A stretch of DNA of 64,000 bases. Origin: Colwellia_A sp041890515 (lineage in GTDB: Bacteria > Pseudomonadota > Gammaproteobacteria > Enterobacterales > Alteromonadaceae). Of the stretch, positions 34,788-43,710 are shown in pieces; the first letter of the stretch is position 1, and each line of letters begins with the position of its first letter. The notes below the pieces were generated by a model. That model was not told the origin of the DNA, did not search any database, and saw nothing but the letters and a program-made list of their open reading frames with translations. The DNA lies in contig JASDWX010000122.1 of the NCBI GenBank assembly GCA_041890515.1, positions 1 through 64,000 on the forward strand. The letters run 5' to 3'. The position numbers were made by a program, and so were the translations under genes.

Positions 34788-35795
34788 TTATTCGACAGTA
34801 CGCTCTCGTGAAAGTAAATCAGCAGCGGCTAACCTTGCTGATTTGCCACAATAGAGTACTTGATATACTTGCTCAACAATGGGCATTTCTACACCCATAC
34901 GTTGCGCCAGCATGTAGACTTCTTTCGTGTTACGGTAACCTTCAACAACTTGACCAATATCAGTCATCGCTTGTTCAACTTCAGCACCATGACCTAACGC
35001 CAAACCAAATCGACGGTTACGTGATTGATTATCAGTACAGGTCAAGACTAAATCACCTAAACCGGCCATCCCCATAAAAGTACTTGGCTCTGCATTTAAT
35101 GCACAGCCCAAACGGGTCATTTCAACTAAACCACGGGTGATGAGAGCAGTACGTGCATTGGCACCAAAACCAATACCGTCAGCCATACCAGCACCAATCG
35201 CAATAACATTTTTAACCGCACCACCGAGCTGCACGCCAATAAAATCTTTATTGGCGTATACGCGGAAGGTTTTTCCACAATGGAGTAAATCAGAAATATC
35301 ACTAACAAAAGCATCATCGGTTGACGATAAAGAAATAGCGGTTGGCAAGCCTGCCGCCATTTCTTTAGCAAAAGTAGGCCCAGACAATACGGCCAATGAA
35401 ATATCATTACCTAAAATATCACGAGCAACATCTTGTAGTAATCGGCCAGATTTATGATCCAGGCCTTTAGTTGCCCACACTATTCTCGCGCTGGGTAATA
35501 AATAAGGTTTAATTTGGCTGAGAATATCGCCAAATGCATGGCTTGGAACAACAACAAGAATATTCTCACTCGCTTTAACTGCGCTAGCGAGATCATCAGT
35601 CGTTGTTAAAGATGGGGGGAATTGACTACCCGGTAAATATTTTTCATTCGAATGAGATGCTTTCATTTGCGCAACATGGTGAGCATCGCGTCCCCATAAT
35701 ACGGTTTCGTGACCATTTCTAGCCAAACAAATAGCAAGGGCAGAGCCATAAGACCCTGCCCCCAAAACCGTGATTTTTGCCGTCAATTTCGACAT
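34788..35795 (-). CDS. gpsA: Glycerol-3-phosphate dehydrogenase (NAD(P)+)
   Basis: Reduces dihydroxyacetone phosphate to sn-glycerol-3-phosphate for phospholipid synthesis. The Rossmann motif VLGAGSYGSALAICLARNGH is at the N-terminus; LSGPTFAKEMA, the catalytic Lys in LGGAVKNVIAIGAGMADG and GLGDLVLTCTDNQSRNRRFG follow. 335 residues. It is the last gene of the yibN-grxC-secB-gpsA run, the same order as in E. coli. Confidence 0.97.
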   Translation of the reverse strand: MSKLTAKITVLGAGSYGSALAICLARNGHETVLWGRDAHHVAQMKASHSNEKYLPGSQFPPSLTTTDDLASAVKASENILVVVPSHAFGDILSQIKPYLLPSARIVWATKGLDHKSGRLLQDVARDILGNDISLAVLSGPTFAKEMAAGLPTAISLSSTDDAFVSDISDLLHCGKTFRVYANKDFIGVQLGGAVKNVIAIGAGMADGIGFGANARTALITRGLVEMTRLGCALNAEPSTFMGMAGLGDLVLTCTDNQSRNRRFGLALGHGAEVEQAMTDIGQVVEGYRNTKEVYMLAQRMGVEMPIVEQVYQVLYCGKSARLAAADLLSRERTVE

Positions 35796-35849
35796 ATCAT
35801 CAATTCCATTTTTTTACTAATCTCAGTTTTGTTTTTAGTACAATGTTGA

Positions 35850-36368
35850 TTAGTGAGTTTCAGTGCTCGCAGCGACTTGCTCAGTTTTTGCTTGTGCGGC
35901 ACGTTGTTGAACATACGAAGCAAATAAAGCTTCAAAGTTCACTGGTGCTAAATTAATTTGTGGAAATGAACCACGGCTCACTAAATTTGCAACAGATTCA
36001 CGAGCGTATGGGAATAATGTTGTTGGACAAAAAGCGCCAATAGTATGAGCAAGTTGTGCTTCAGGTAAGTTACCAATAGAGAAAATACCGGCTTGTTGAA
36101 CTTCAGCTAAAAAGGCAGTTTGTCCTTCAACCGTTGCCGTAACCGTTACTGAAAGTACGACTTCATAAGTATCTTCAGCTAACTTGTTTGATTTAGTATC
36201 TAAGTCTAATTGAATCTCAGGCTTCCAGTCTTTTTGAAAAATAGCGGGAGAATTTGGTGTTTCAAAAGAAATATCTTTTGTAAAAATACGTTGGATAGCA
36301 AATTGTGGAGTTGCTGGCTCTGTAGACGCTTGTGGTGCATCAGCGTTATTTTGGTTTTCATCAGACAT
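35850..36368 (-). CDS. secB: Protein-export chaperone SecB
   Basis: Tetrameric cytoplasmic chaperone that keeps preproteins unfolded and hands them to SecA. The 172-residue protein has FAIQRIFTKDISFETPNSP, PEIQLDLDT, and AHTIGAFCPTTLFPYARE, all family signatures. N- and C-terminal tails are Ala/Gln-rich and slightly longer than in E. coli. Followed 54 bases later by gpsA. Confidence 0.97.
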   Translation of the reverse strand: MSDENQNNADAPQASTEPATPQFAIQRIFTKDISFETPNSPAIFQKDWKPEIQLDLDTKSNKLAEDTYEVVLSVTVTATVEGQTAFLAEVQQAGIFSIGNLPEAQLAHTIGAFCPTTLFPYARESVANLVSRGSFPQINLAPVNFEALFASYVQQRAAQAKTEQVAASTETH

Positions 36369-36413
36369 GTTCTATTTTCCTATTGTATTTGCTATTTTAT
36401 TTAATGATGTCTT

Positions 36414-36668
36414 TTAATCTTTTGCTAAAAGTTCATCTAATTTATTTGCTGCGTGTAGCGCGAATAACTCATCGCAACCACCTATATATTCATCACCAAT
36501 AAAGATTTGTGGAACGGTAACACCGCCACTGCGTTTGATCATCTCATTACGTAAATCATTATCATTATCGATTTTAATTTCATTAAAGCTTACTTGCTTT
36601 TGGTCAAACAAAGCCTTTGCCCGCGTGCAATAAAAACAAGTCACTTTAGTGTAAATATCAATGGTCAT
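36414..36668 (-). CDS. grxC: Glutaredoxin 3
   Basis: Glutathione-dependent thiol-disulphide reductase of 84 residues. Redox motif CFYC (Cys11 and Cys14), cis-Pro in GGVTVPQIFIGDEYIGG. Position between the rhodanese gene and secB matches E. coli grxC. Confidence 0.96.
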   Translation of the reverse strand: MTIDIYTKVTCFYCTRAKALFDQKQVSFNEIKIDNDNDLRNEMIKRSGGVTVPQIFIGDEYIGGCDELFALHAANKLDELLAKD

Positions 36669-36693
36669 ATTAAGCCTTTATATATCAATGATT

Positions 36694-37122
36694 TTATTTT
36701 TTAACGAGTGGTAAACCCGCACCTACCCAAGCATTCATGCCACCTTTCAACAAGCTAACTTTAGTAAAGCCCGCTTTAAGTAATTGGCTAGCAACAGTTG
36801 TAGCAGTAATTCCTGCGGTACATACAACTATGATGGGTTTATCTTTATAGTTTTCAAGGGTAGCAAAATCATTATTTGATACTTTCTCTTTCACTAAATT
36901 TATAGAATCGATAATACGACTCGCTTTAAACTCTTTTTCTGTACGGATATCGACGACAACCCCTTCTTCACGATTCACTAAAAAAGTAAGTTCTTGTGTA
37001 GATATCTGTTTAATAGGTGACATTTGAATGCGAATAGTCGTAACAATAATCATCACGACGATAGCGCCCCAAGCAGCACTTAACATTGGATGGTCACCAG
37101 CAAAAATAATTAATTGATCCAT
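36694..37122 (-). CDS. Membrane-anchored rhodanese-like protein (YibN)
   Basis: 142 residues: an N-terminal transmembrane segment (about 14-31) followed by a rhodanese domain (VVVDIRTEKEFKASRI, catalytic-loop Cys in VVCTAGITATTVA, LKGGMNAWVGAGLP). It probably handles sulfane sulphur or acts as a phage-shock-like rhodanese; the substrate is unknown. It is the first gene of the unit with grxC, secB and gpsA and is divergent from gpmI by 250 bases. Confidence 0.9.
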   Translation of the reverse strand: MDQLIIFAGDHPMLSAAWGAIVVMIIVTTIRIQMSPIKQISTQELTFLVNREEGVVVDIRTEKEFKASRIIDSINLVKEKVSNNDFATLENYKDKPIIVVCTAGITATTVASQLLKAGFTKVSLLKGGMNAWVGAGLPLVKK

Positions 37123-37372
37123 AGAAATAATAAATATTGTTTGAATAAAAGTTGCCGACAGTATACAGAATTACCCAGAAAACCCAAAAAGAACTTTTCG
37201 TGATAGGCGATTAAATCATTGAAAATATTTTTTTTGTTGAAACAACTGAGTTATAACCTATAAAAGTACAGGATTCATTTGAAATGTTTTGTCTATCAGC
37301 ACACGAGCAATTCTTGTTTTGCCTTGGTATACTGCTAAATAATTAGACAATTTCAACGTTATGGAAAATATA

Positions 37373-38914
37373 ATGCCACATAAAAAACCTACTGTATTAC
37401 TTATTTTAGATGGTTGGGGATACCGAGAATCGACAGAATCTAACGCTATTTTTCATGCAAAAACGCCGGTACTTGACGATTTAAACGCTCGCTATCCAAA
37501 TATGTTAATTGGCACATCAGGCATGGCAGTAGGTTTACCTGACGGGCAAATGGGTAATTCAGAAGTTGGCCATGTTAATTTAGGTGCCGGACGCATTGTT
37601 TACCAAGATTTTACACGCATAACTAAATCGATTAAAGATGATGAGTTTAACGACAATTTAGCGCTAAATAATGCCGTTACTGAAGCGATAAAACACGACA
37701 AAGCGATACATGTTTTTGGTTTATTATCACCCGGTGGTGTTCACAGTCATGAAGAACATATTTTTTCAATGCTTGAGCTTGCTAAAGAAAAAGGGGCGAG
37801 TAAAATTTATTTACACGCCTTTTTAGATGGTCGCGATACGCCGCCACGCAGTGCAGAAGCGTCATTAATTAAAGCACAAGAAAAATTTAAACAACTTGGA
37901 TGCGGACAAATAGCTTCTGTTATCGGTCGTTATTACGCCATGGACCGAGACCAACGTTGGGATCGTGTCGAACTCGCTTACAACCTAATGGTCAGTGGTG
38001 AAGCACAACATCAATATGCAAGTGCAACAGACGCATTAGATGCTGCTTACGCTCGCGACGAGAATGACGAGTTTGTTGCTGCCTCTGCAATTTTAGACGC
38101 CAGCGGAAAAAACATTGAAATTAATGATGGCGATGCCTTAATATTTATGAACTTTAGAGCCGACAGAGCGCGTCAATTCACCCGCTGTTTTACTGAAAAA
38201 GATTTCTCTGGTTTTTCCCGTAAAAAAACACCTCAAATAGCTGACTTTGTCATGCTCACGGAATATGCAGGCGACATACAAGCTAATATCGCGTTTCCTA
38301 AAGTACCACTTGAAAACGTACTCGGCGAATGGTTACAGAAAAATAACAAAACTCAACTGCGTATTTCAGAAACAGAAAAATATGCGCACGTTACCTTCTT
38401 TTTCAGTGGTGGTAGAGAAAGTGAATTTACGGGCGAAGAACGCATTTTAGTGCCGTCCCCACAAGTGGCCACTTACGACTTACAACCCGAAATGAATTCA
38501 GCTTTATTAACCGATAAGTTAGTGGCCGCTATTGAAAGTGGCGAACATGACTTTATTGTTTGTAACTATCCAAACGGTGATATGGTTGGTCATACGGGTA
38601 AATTCGACGCTGCTGTCGCCGCTTGTGAAGCTGTTGATGCCAGTGTTGGTCGTGTTGTTGCTGCTTTAGAAAAGGTTAGCGGCGAATGTTTAATTACAGC
38701 GGATCATGGTAATGCCGAACAAATGGTTGATAACACTTCGGGACAAGCACATACCGCACACACCTGCGAACCTGTCCCTTTAATTTATATTGGCCGGCAC
38801 GCTCAACCCGCAGAAAGTGGTGCATTAAGTGACATTGCTCCTACTATCTTACAACTAATGGGCATGGCGCAACCTGAAGAAATGACGGGTACTTCATTAA
38901 TGAAGTTTATTTAA
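37373..38914 (+). CDS. gpmI: 2,3-bisphosphoglycerate-independent phosphoglycerate mutase
   Basis: Interconverts 3- and 2-phosphoglycerate using two Mn2+ ions. Alkaline-phosphatase fold: VLLILDGWGYRE at the start, the phospho-accepting Ser in GQMGNSEVGH, LSPGGVHSHEEH, FLDGRDTPPRSA, and the metal ligands NYPNGDMVGHTG and ITADHGNAEQM. The ATG at 37373 is preferred because GGA lies about 6 bases upstream; an in-frame ATG at 37361 would add four residues. First gene of gpmI-envC-yibQ. Confidence 0.96.
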   Translation: MPHKKPTVLLILDGWGYRESTESNAIFHAKTPVLDDLNARYPNMLIGTSGMAVGLPDGQMGNSEVGHVNLGAGRIVYQDFTRITKSIKDDEFNDNLALNNAVTEAIKHDKAIHVFGLLSPGGVHSHEEHIFSMLELAKEKGASKIYLHAFLDGRDTPPRSAEASLIKAQEKFKQLGCGQIASVIGRYYAMDRDQRWDRVELAYNLMVSGEAQHQYASATDALDAAYARDENDEFVAASAILDASGKNIEINDGDALIFMNFRADRARQFTRCFTEKDFSGFSRKKTPQIADFVMLTEYAGDIQANIAFPKVPLENVLGEWLQKNNKTQLRISETEKYAHVTFFFSGGRESEFTGEERILVPSPQVATYDLQPEMNSALLTDKLVAAIESGEHDFIVCNYPNGDMVGHTGKFDAAVAACEAVDASVGRVVAALEKVSGECLITADHGNAEQMVDNTSGQAHTAHTCEPVPLIYIGRHAQPAESGALSDIAPTILQLMGMAQPEEMTGTSLMKFI

Positions 38915-38922
38915 GTATTGTG

Positions 38923-40086
38923 ATGAGCATTGCCGTGAATAAAAGTTTTATCTTTGCATCAATTTGCAGCTTCTGCTGCCTATTGATGTCGGTGAGTTTT
39001 GCTGAACAATCATCTGATAATGACACTACCCAGACAAAAACTAATCAAGCACTGTCGAACGTTCAACAACAGATATCTCAACAACAAAAATCGATAAAAA
39101 AAACAAGCAATAAGCGCTCGTCTCTAGAAAATCAATTAAGAAGCGACGATATATCCATTGCTAAAATAGCAAAAACAATCATTAACACGCAAAAAAACCT
39201 TCAAGAAACTCAGCACACATTAAAAAACCTCGCACGAGAGAAAATATCGTTAACCAACAAAAAGCAACAGCAGGAAAAAGTACTAGCACAACAATTAAGA
39301 GCGGCTTATACATCAGGGCATCACGACTATATAAAGTTACTACTTAATCAAGAAAGTCCGTCAAGTGTAGAACGTACCATGACTTATTATAAATACTTAA
39401 ACGATGCTCGTACTAAAGAGATTGACCAATTCCAAATTGTGTTAAGTGATTTACTCGCCGTTACCACAAAACACCAAGAACAAGCTCAAAAATTAAACGA
39501 GTTAAAACAAGAGCAAGCTGCACAAAAAATCACTTTTCAACGAAGTAAACAAGCACGTAAGAAAACCATCAGAGCATTAAGTCAAGCGCTCCTCAATAGC
39601 AAACAACTGTTGGCAAAATTAGTGGCTGAAGAAGAAAATTTAGTCGTCGCTTTGCAACGTATTGTTGCATTGTCACAACAAAGTGCTGAATTAGTAGGTT
39701 TAAAAAAATTAAAAAGAAAACTTTCATGGCCCATAAAAGGCAAAGTTAGCCACAGCTTCGGTTCTCGCAAACAAGGGTACTTAACATGGAAAGGAATTCT
39801 TTTGGCCGCGCCTGTGGGCAAACAAGTAAAAGCTATTCATAACGGCACTGTTTTATTTTCTGATTGGTTGAAAGGTTATGGTTTAGTCACTGTTTTAGAC
39901 CATGGTGAAGGATACATGAGCTTGTATGGGTATAATCAAGCCTTATTAAAAGCCGTGGGCGATCGTGTTGAAACGGGTGAGCCCATCGCACTTGTTGGGC
40001 AAAGTGGTGGCCAAAGTAAGTCAGGTTTATATTTTGAAATTCGTCGCGATGGTCAAGCCGTAAACCCAAAACCGTGGTTTAAATAA
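38923..40086 (+). CDS. envC: EnvC, septal amidase activator
   Basis: Periplasmic activator of AmiA and AmiB at the division septum. Signal peptide about 1-29 (cleavage after SFA), then a long coiled coil (about 40-245) rich in Gln and Lys, then a LytM/M23 fold (about 270-385). The fold lacks the metal ligands of active LytM enzymes: the usual HxH position reads SLYGYN. That is expected of EnvC, which is not an enzyme. Start placed at ATG 38923; a GTG directly before it (38920) would add one residue. Follows gpmI by a few bases; the cognate amiB is at 10.4 kb. Confidence 0.93.
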   Translation: MSIAVNKSFIFASICSFCCLLMSVSFAEQSSDNDTTQTKTNQALSNVQQQISQQQKSIKKTSNKRSSLENQLRSDDISIAKIAKTIINTQKNLQETQHTLKNLAREKISLTNKKQQQEKVLAQQLRAAYTSGHHDYIKLLLNQESPSSVERTMTYYKYLNDARTKEIDQFQIVLSDLLAVTTKHQEQAQKLNELKQEQAAQKITFQRSKQARKKTIRALSQALLNSKQLLAKLVAEEENLVVALQRIVALSQQSAELVGLKKLKRKLSWPIKGKVSHSFGSRKQGYLTWKGILLAAPVGKQVKAIHNGTVLFSDWLKGYGLVTVLDHGEGYMSLYGYNQALLKAVGDRVETGEPIALVGQSGGQSKSGLYFEIRRDGQAVNPKPWFK

Positions 40087-40184
40087 GCCAAAGAAAGAAG
40101 TAATTCATCACTTCTGCTCGATTTAATATTTTTCACCTGATAACCTGAATCAATATTAATTGGTTTTACGCATAACGAGCTCTA

Positions 40185-40949
40185 TTGAATTTATTTCCAC
40201 GCCTATTTATTTTACTCGCCTTGGTTAGCATAGTTGCACCAGCCATGGCTAAAAACGCGCAAGTTGCCATTATTATAGACGATATCGGTTATCGGCAAAG
40301 TGATGCTGCAGCTCTTACTTTACCTGGGGCAATTACATTCGCTATTCTTCCCCATACGCCTTACGGAAAAACATTAGCTCTGCAAGCTGATCGTAAAGAT
40401 CACGACGTTATTTTACACATTCCGATGGAAGCCGAAAATGGCAAAAAACTTGGTCCTGGCGGATTAACCATTCAAATGAATGAACAATCAATACGCCATG
40501 AACTTGCCCTAGCCTTTGAAGAGATCCCTTTTGCTATTGGTATTAATAATCATATGGGCAGTAAGCTCACGAAACTTTATACCCCAATGATGTGGACAAT
40601 GCGCTTTTTAAAAGAACGAAATTTGATTTTTGTTGACAGTGTTACGACAAAAAAAACCCAAGGAGAACGTATTGCGCTTAAATTAGGCGTACCAACGGCT
40701 CATCGACAAATATTTTTAGACAATGTATTAACAAACGACTATATTGAGCAACAATTCAGGCAGCTTATCCAACATGCTCAACAATTTAAATCAGGCGTAG
40801 CAATTGCTCACCCTCATCCAGAGACTATCGCTGCACTTAACCGCTTAATCCCTTTACTGGCTGAATTGGACATTGACCTCGTGCCTATTTCAACCTTAAT
40901 TGACTCACCTAAAAAACGTCAAGCATATACCGAAATAAGTGATGAATAG
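40185..40949 (+). CDS. Divergent polysaccharide deacetylase family protein (YibQ)
   Basis: 254 residues with a signal peptide (about 1-22, cleavage after AMA) and a NodB-like fold of the DUF610 type: VAIIIDDIGYRQSDAAAL, FAILPHTPYG, ILHIPMEAENGK and INNHMGSKLT. The enzymatic activity is not established. TTG at 40185 is the only sensible start; GAG lies about 6 bases upstream and the signal peptide begins directly after it. It forms the third gene of gpmI-envC-yibQ as in E. coli. Confidence 0.9.
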   Translation: MNLFPRLFILLALVSIVAPAMAKNAQVAIIIDDIGYRQSDAAALTLPGAITFAILPHTPYGKTLALQADRKDHDVILHIPMEAENGKKLGPGGLTIQMNEQSIRHELALAFEEIPFAIGINNHMGSKLTKLYTPMMWTMRFLKERNLIFVDSVTTKKTQGERIALKLGVPTAHRQIFLDNVLTNDYIEQQFRQLIQHAQQFKSGVAIAHPHPETIAALNRLIPLLAELDIDLVPISTLIDSPKKRQAYTEISDE

Positions 40950-40956
40950 CTCACCA

Positions 40957-41733
40957 CTAAATTGCCTTGAGATAATCAATATTATGCTTTTTCAATAAGA
41001 CTAATAAATACTTAACAGGAATAGCATAGGTAATACCGCTAGGTTTGGTGATCACAGCCTCTTTAGAGGCCTGTACAAATACTTTATTAATAATGCCAAT
41101 GACCTCTCCTGTATCAATATCGTATAGTGCACTCCCACTATTACCCGGGTAAGCGGTCGCATCAAGCTGATAAACTAAATAAGGGTTACGCAACATTTTA
41201 AGCATCTTAATACTAATTTGTTGAGCATTATCAACGGGGATAATCGTTGGGGTAATACTGGCAATAATGCCTCGATGTGTAACGGGGTATAACCCTAAAA
41301 CGGCGCCGATAGGAAAACCGGTAAAGGCGACATAACTTCCTTCACGTTGGAAATTTTCATTAGCGAGTTTCATCGCAGGTAGAGGTGCACCCTGAATTTT
41401 CAGCACCGCAATATCATGAAGCTGAGAACTAGCGACAATATCAGCAGTACGTACTTTTGCATTTTTTCCTGACCCCGTAAAAATGGCCATTTTCTGTAAT
41501 AGGTTATTATCAAGTTCTTTAGGTAACACATGATAATTTGTTACCACATACTGACCGTTACCAATAACAAAGCCGCTGCCATTTAGGCTATTTTTTTGTC
41601 TACCTGAAGGCGTCTGTACACCAATTCCCACAACCGCAGGTTTTATTTTTTCAACGGTATCAGCCAAGTCAGCAAACGCTAATCCTGTAAATAAAAATAA
41701 GTAAACACTCAACACTATTTTTACATAACGCAT
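40957..41733 (-). CDS. Secreted S1C-type serine protease without PDZ domain
   Basis: 258 residues with signal peptide about 1-21 (cleavage after AFA). The HtrA-like trypsin fold shows the catalytic triad His68 (VTNYHVL), Asp107 (LHDIAVLKI) and Ser199 (PGNSGSALY). No PDZ domain follows, so it is not a classical DegP/DegS. Substrate is unknown. It is convergent with yibQ (7-base gap) and divergent from the patatin gene. Confidence 0.88.
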   Translation of the reverse strand: MRYVKIVLSVYLFLFTGLAFADLADTVEKIKPAVVGIGVQTPSGRQKNSLNGSGFVIGNGQYVVTNYHVLPKELDNNLLQKMAIFTGSGKNAKVRTADIVASSQLHDIAVLKIQGAPLPAMKLANENFQREGSYVAFTGFPIGAVLGLYPVTHRGIIASITPTIIPVDNAQQISIKMLKMLRNPYLVYQLDATAYPGNSGSALYDIDTGEVIGIINKVFVQASKEAVITKPSGITYAIPVKYLLVLLKKHNIDYLKAI

Positions 41734-41879
41734 TTAACTCTCCCTTCCCTATAAAGTTCATCTATCTTATTAAGTTTACTGCGTTTGCCTCGCAAAAACA
41801 GTTATCATTGCTCATAATTATCATAACAATATTTTATACGCTGGTGAGCCATAATCCCCATTTAAGGCCAAATAATAAT

Positions 41880-42704
41880 ATGACCAAAAAACAAGTCGTT
41901 CCTATATTTTCAGGCGGTGGTACACGCTTACCTGCGCACGTTGGGATTTTGCATGCCTTGCAAGAGTTTGATATCGAATTTAATCATATAGTTGGCGTGT
42001 CAGGAGGCAGTATTGTGAGCAGTTTGTTTGCGGCTGGGTTTAGCTCTGCTGACATTAAAGATATCGCGTTAAATACTAACTATAACGACTTTAAAGAATT
42101 TTCATTATTGAAACTCATTCGAAACGGTGGCCTAAATTCTGGTGATCGCTTTGAAAAATGGATAGATGATTTATTAGGGGGAAAAACGTTTGCCGAGTTA
42201 GATTATAATTTACATATCGTTGCTACCGATGTTGCAAATGGTGCTCCTGTTATTTTTGATAAAGAAAATACTCCTGATGTAAAAGTATCACTTGCCGTCA
42301 GGTTTTCTATGTCGATACCCTTAGTATTTAGTTTCAAAGCTTTTGGTCCGCATGTCATGGTTGACGGCAGTATCTTATCTGAAGATGCTGTTCACCGAGA
42401 CTGGGCAAAAGATGGAACGCCTGTGCTTTGTTTTCGCCTTAAAGGTGAACATGAAACGAATGAAGTTAACATTAAAGGTTTGTTCCCTCTTTATAAATAT
42501 CTAACCCTGCTTATTCGTACGTTTATGACGACAATATCTCGCGAATATATTAACGATGCTTTTTGGCATAACACGGTAGTGGTAAATATTGGCCATTATT
42601 CTGCGGTTGACTTTTCAATGACACAAGCACAAAAACAAGCCCTGTTTGATATTGGCTTTAAAACCGCAGCAGATGTATTACCGATAAAACTAGGTAAAAA
42701 ATAA
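41880..42704 (+). CDS. Patatin-like phospholipase
   Basis: 274 residues from ATG 41880 (AAGG about 10 bases upstream); an upstream in-frame TTG at 41808 would add an unlikely 24 residues. The patatin motifs are complete: oxyanion loop FSGGGTRLPAHVG, nucleophile Ser41 in GVSGGSI, and Asp162 in VMVDGSILSE. No signal peptide, so it probably acts at the cytoplasmic face of a membrane as a lipid acyl hydrolase. It lies in the same direction and directly upstream of the exosortase-associated acyltransferase and the E1-like gene. Confidence 0.87.
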   Translation: MTKKQVVPIFSGGGTRLPAHVGILHALQEFDIEFNHIVGVSGGSIVSSLFAAGFSSADIKDIALNTNYNDFKEFSLLKLIRNGGLNSGDRFEKWIDDLLGGKTFAELDYNLHIVATDVANGAPVIFDKENTPDVKVSLAVRFSMSIPLVFSFKAFGPHVMVDGSILSEDAVHRDWAKDGTPVLCFRLKGEHETNEVNIKGLFPLYKYLTLLIRTFMTTISREYINDAFWHNTVVVNIGHYSAVDFSMTQAQKQALFDIGFKTAADVLPIKLGKK

Positions 42705-42718
42705 ATTTTTTACAAGTA

Positions 42719-42758
42719 AATACTAATAATTAGCTTATTTTAGGTTATTATTAGTATT
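42719..42758. promoter_or_regulatory. Perfect 12-bp inverted repeat upstream of the acyltransferase gene
   Basis: AATACTAATAAT at 42719-42730 and ATTATTAGTATT at 42747-42758 are exact reverse complements with a 16-base spacer. It is not followed by a GC-rich stem or T-run, so it looks more like a regulator site than a terminator. The acyltransferase ATG lies about 50 bases downstream. Confidence 0.45.
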
Positions 42759-42808
42759 AACTCTCGTGAGGTAATTATTGTGAACACGAAATAAGATAAT
42801 GACGAAAA

Positions 42809-43627
42809 ATGGATAAGCATATGAGCTTTGGTAAATTAATATTAGATTCGCCTATTATTGGTGATATAGCTAAAAAAGTTGCTTCTCTGAAAGTAAACCA
42901 TGATGCCGGAAATATAGCCGAACATTTTACGAAGTTTCTCAAACCACAGTACGCTAATACCGATAAATTAAGAGAAGAAGTTTTTAAAATCCGTCACAAT
43001 GTTTACTGCGAAGAGCTAGCATTTGAGCATCAAAAAGATGATGGTATGGAAATGGACGAATTTGATCCTCATTCTATCTTTGCTTTAATTAACCACAAAC
43101 CTACCAACAACTATACAAGTTGCGTTCGTATCGTGCGTTCTAGCTGCGATGATGAATTATTACCCATAGAAAAATTCTGTTATGACGCGATTCAAAATAA
43201 AGACTATGATCCAAAAAACTTCAACCGTACAGAAATCGGTGAGTTTTCTAGATTAGCCGTAAAGGCTGATTTTAGACGTCGTAAATCAGATCGCTTTAAA
43301 GGCTCGGCAATTGGTGCCATTAGCGAGAGTACCTATTCAGAGTCCGAATTACGTTGCTTCCCTTTTATTGCTATCGGTTTATACATGGTTGCAGGTACCT
43401 TAGCGATTGATAAAGGGATAAAGCACGCCTTTGTTATGATGGAGCCGCGTTTAGCACGTAGTATGAAATTTGTGGGGATTAACTTCATACAAATAGGCGA
43501 ACCTATTGAATACCATGGTTTACGTGCACCCTATTATATTAATGCAGAAATATTTTTATCAAACCTTACAAGTGGCTTTGAAAGCTTATATAAAGAAATA
43601 CAAAAAGATATTCGTAGTCAGTTTTAA
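42809..43627 (+). CDS. PEP-CTERM/exosortase system-associated acyltransferase
   Basis: 272 residues. The segment EEVFKIRHNVYCEELAFE resembles the N-terminal substrate site of LuxI-type and GNAT-type acyltransferases, and the order of motifs (EIGEFSRLAVKADFRRR, IAIGLYMVAGTLAIDKGI, MMEPRLARSMKFVGINF) matches the acyltransferase family found next to exosortase loci (TIGR03694 type, from memory). The acyl donor and acceptor are unknown. An in-frame ATG at 42821 with GGA upstream is an alternative start. It is followed 83 bases later by the E1-like gene, and the exosortase locus begins 1.2 kb further on. Confidence 0.86.
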   Translation: MDKHMSFGKLILDSPIIGDIAKKVASLKVNHDAGNIAEHFTKFLKPQYANTDKLREEVFKIRHNVYCEELAFEHQKDDGMEMDEFDPHSIFALINHKPTNNYTSCVRIVRSSCDDELLPIEKFCYDAIQNKDYDPKNFNRTEIGEFSRLAVKADFRRRKSDRFKGSAIGAISESTYSESELRCFPFIAIGLYMVAGTLAIDKGIKHAFVMMEPRLARSMKFVGINFIQIGEPIEYHGLRAPYYINAEIFLSNLTSGFESLYKEIQKDIRSQF

Positions 43628-43710
43628 ATTATTATTTCTAGTATTTCTGTCTTATATTATATACCAAGATAAATTCCACATTATCAAATATACAAAGTCT
43701 AAGGGTCCTA

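Noticed and set aside
38923..40086. EnvC as an active zinc endopeptidase
   Set aside because: The HxH and other zinc ligands of LytM enzymes are missing in the C-terminal fold, as in EnvC activators.
40957..41733. Serine protease as DegP/DegS homologue
   Set aside because: The protein ends after the trypsin-like domain; there is no PDZ domain.
42764..42794. Four-codon open frame GTG-AAC-ACG-AAA-stop with a GAGG ahead of it, as a possible leader peptide
   Set aside because: Too short to support; no terminator/antiterminator pair that would make it an attenuator.
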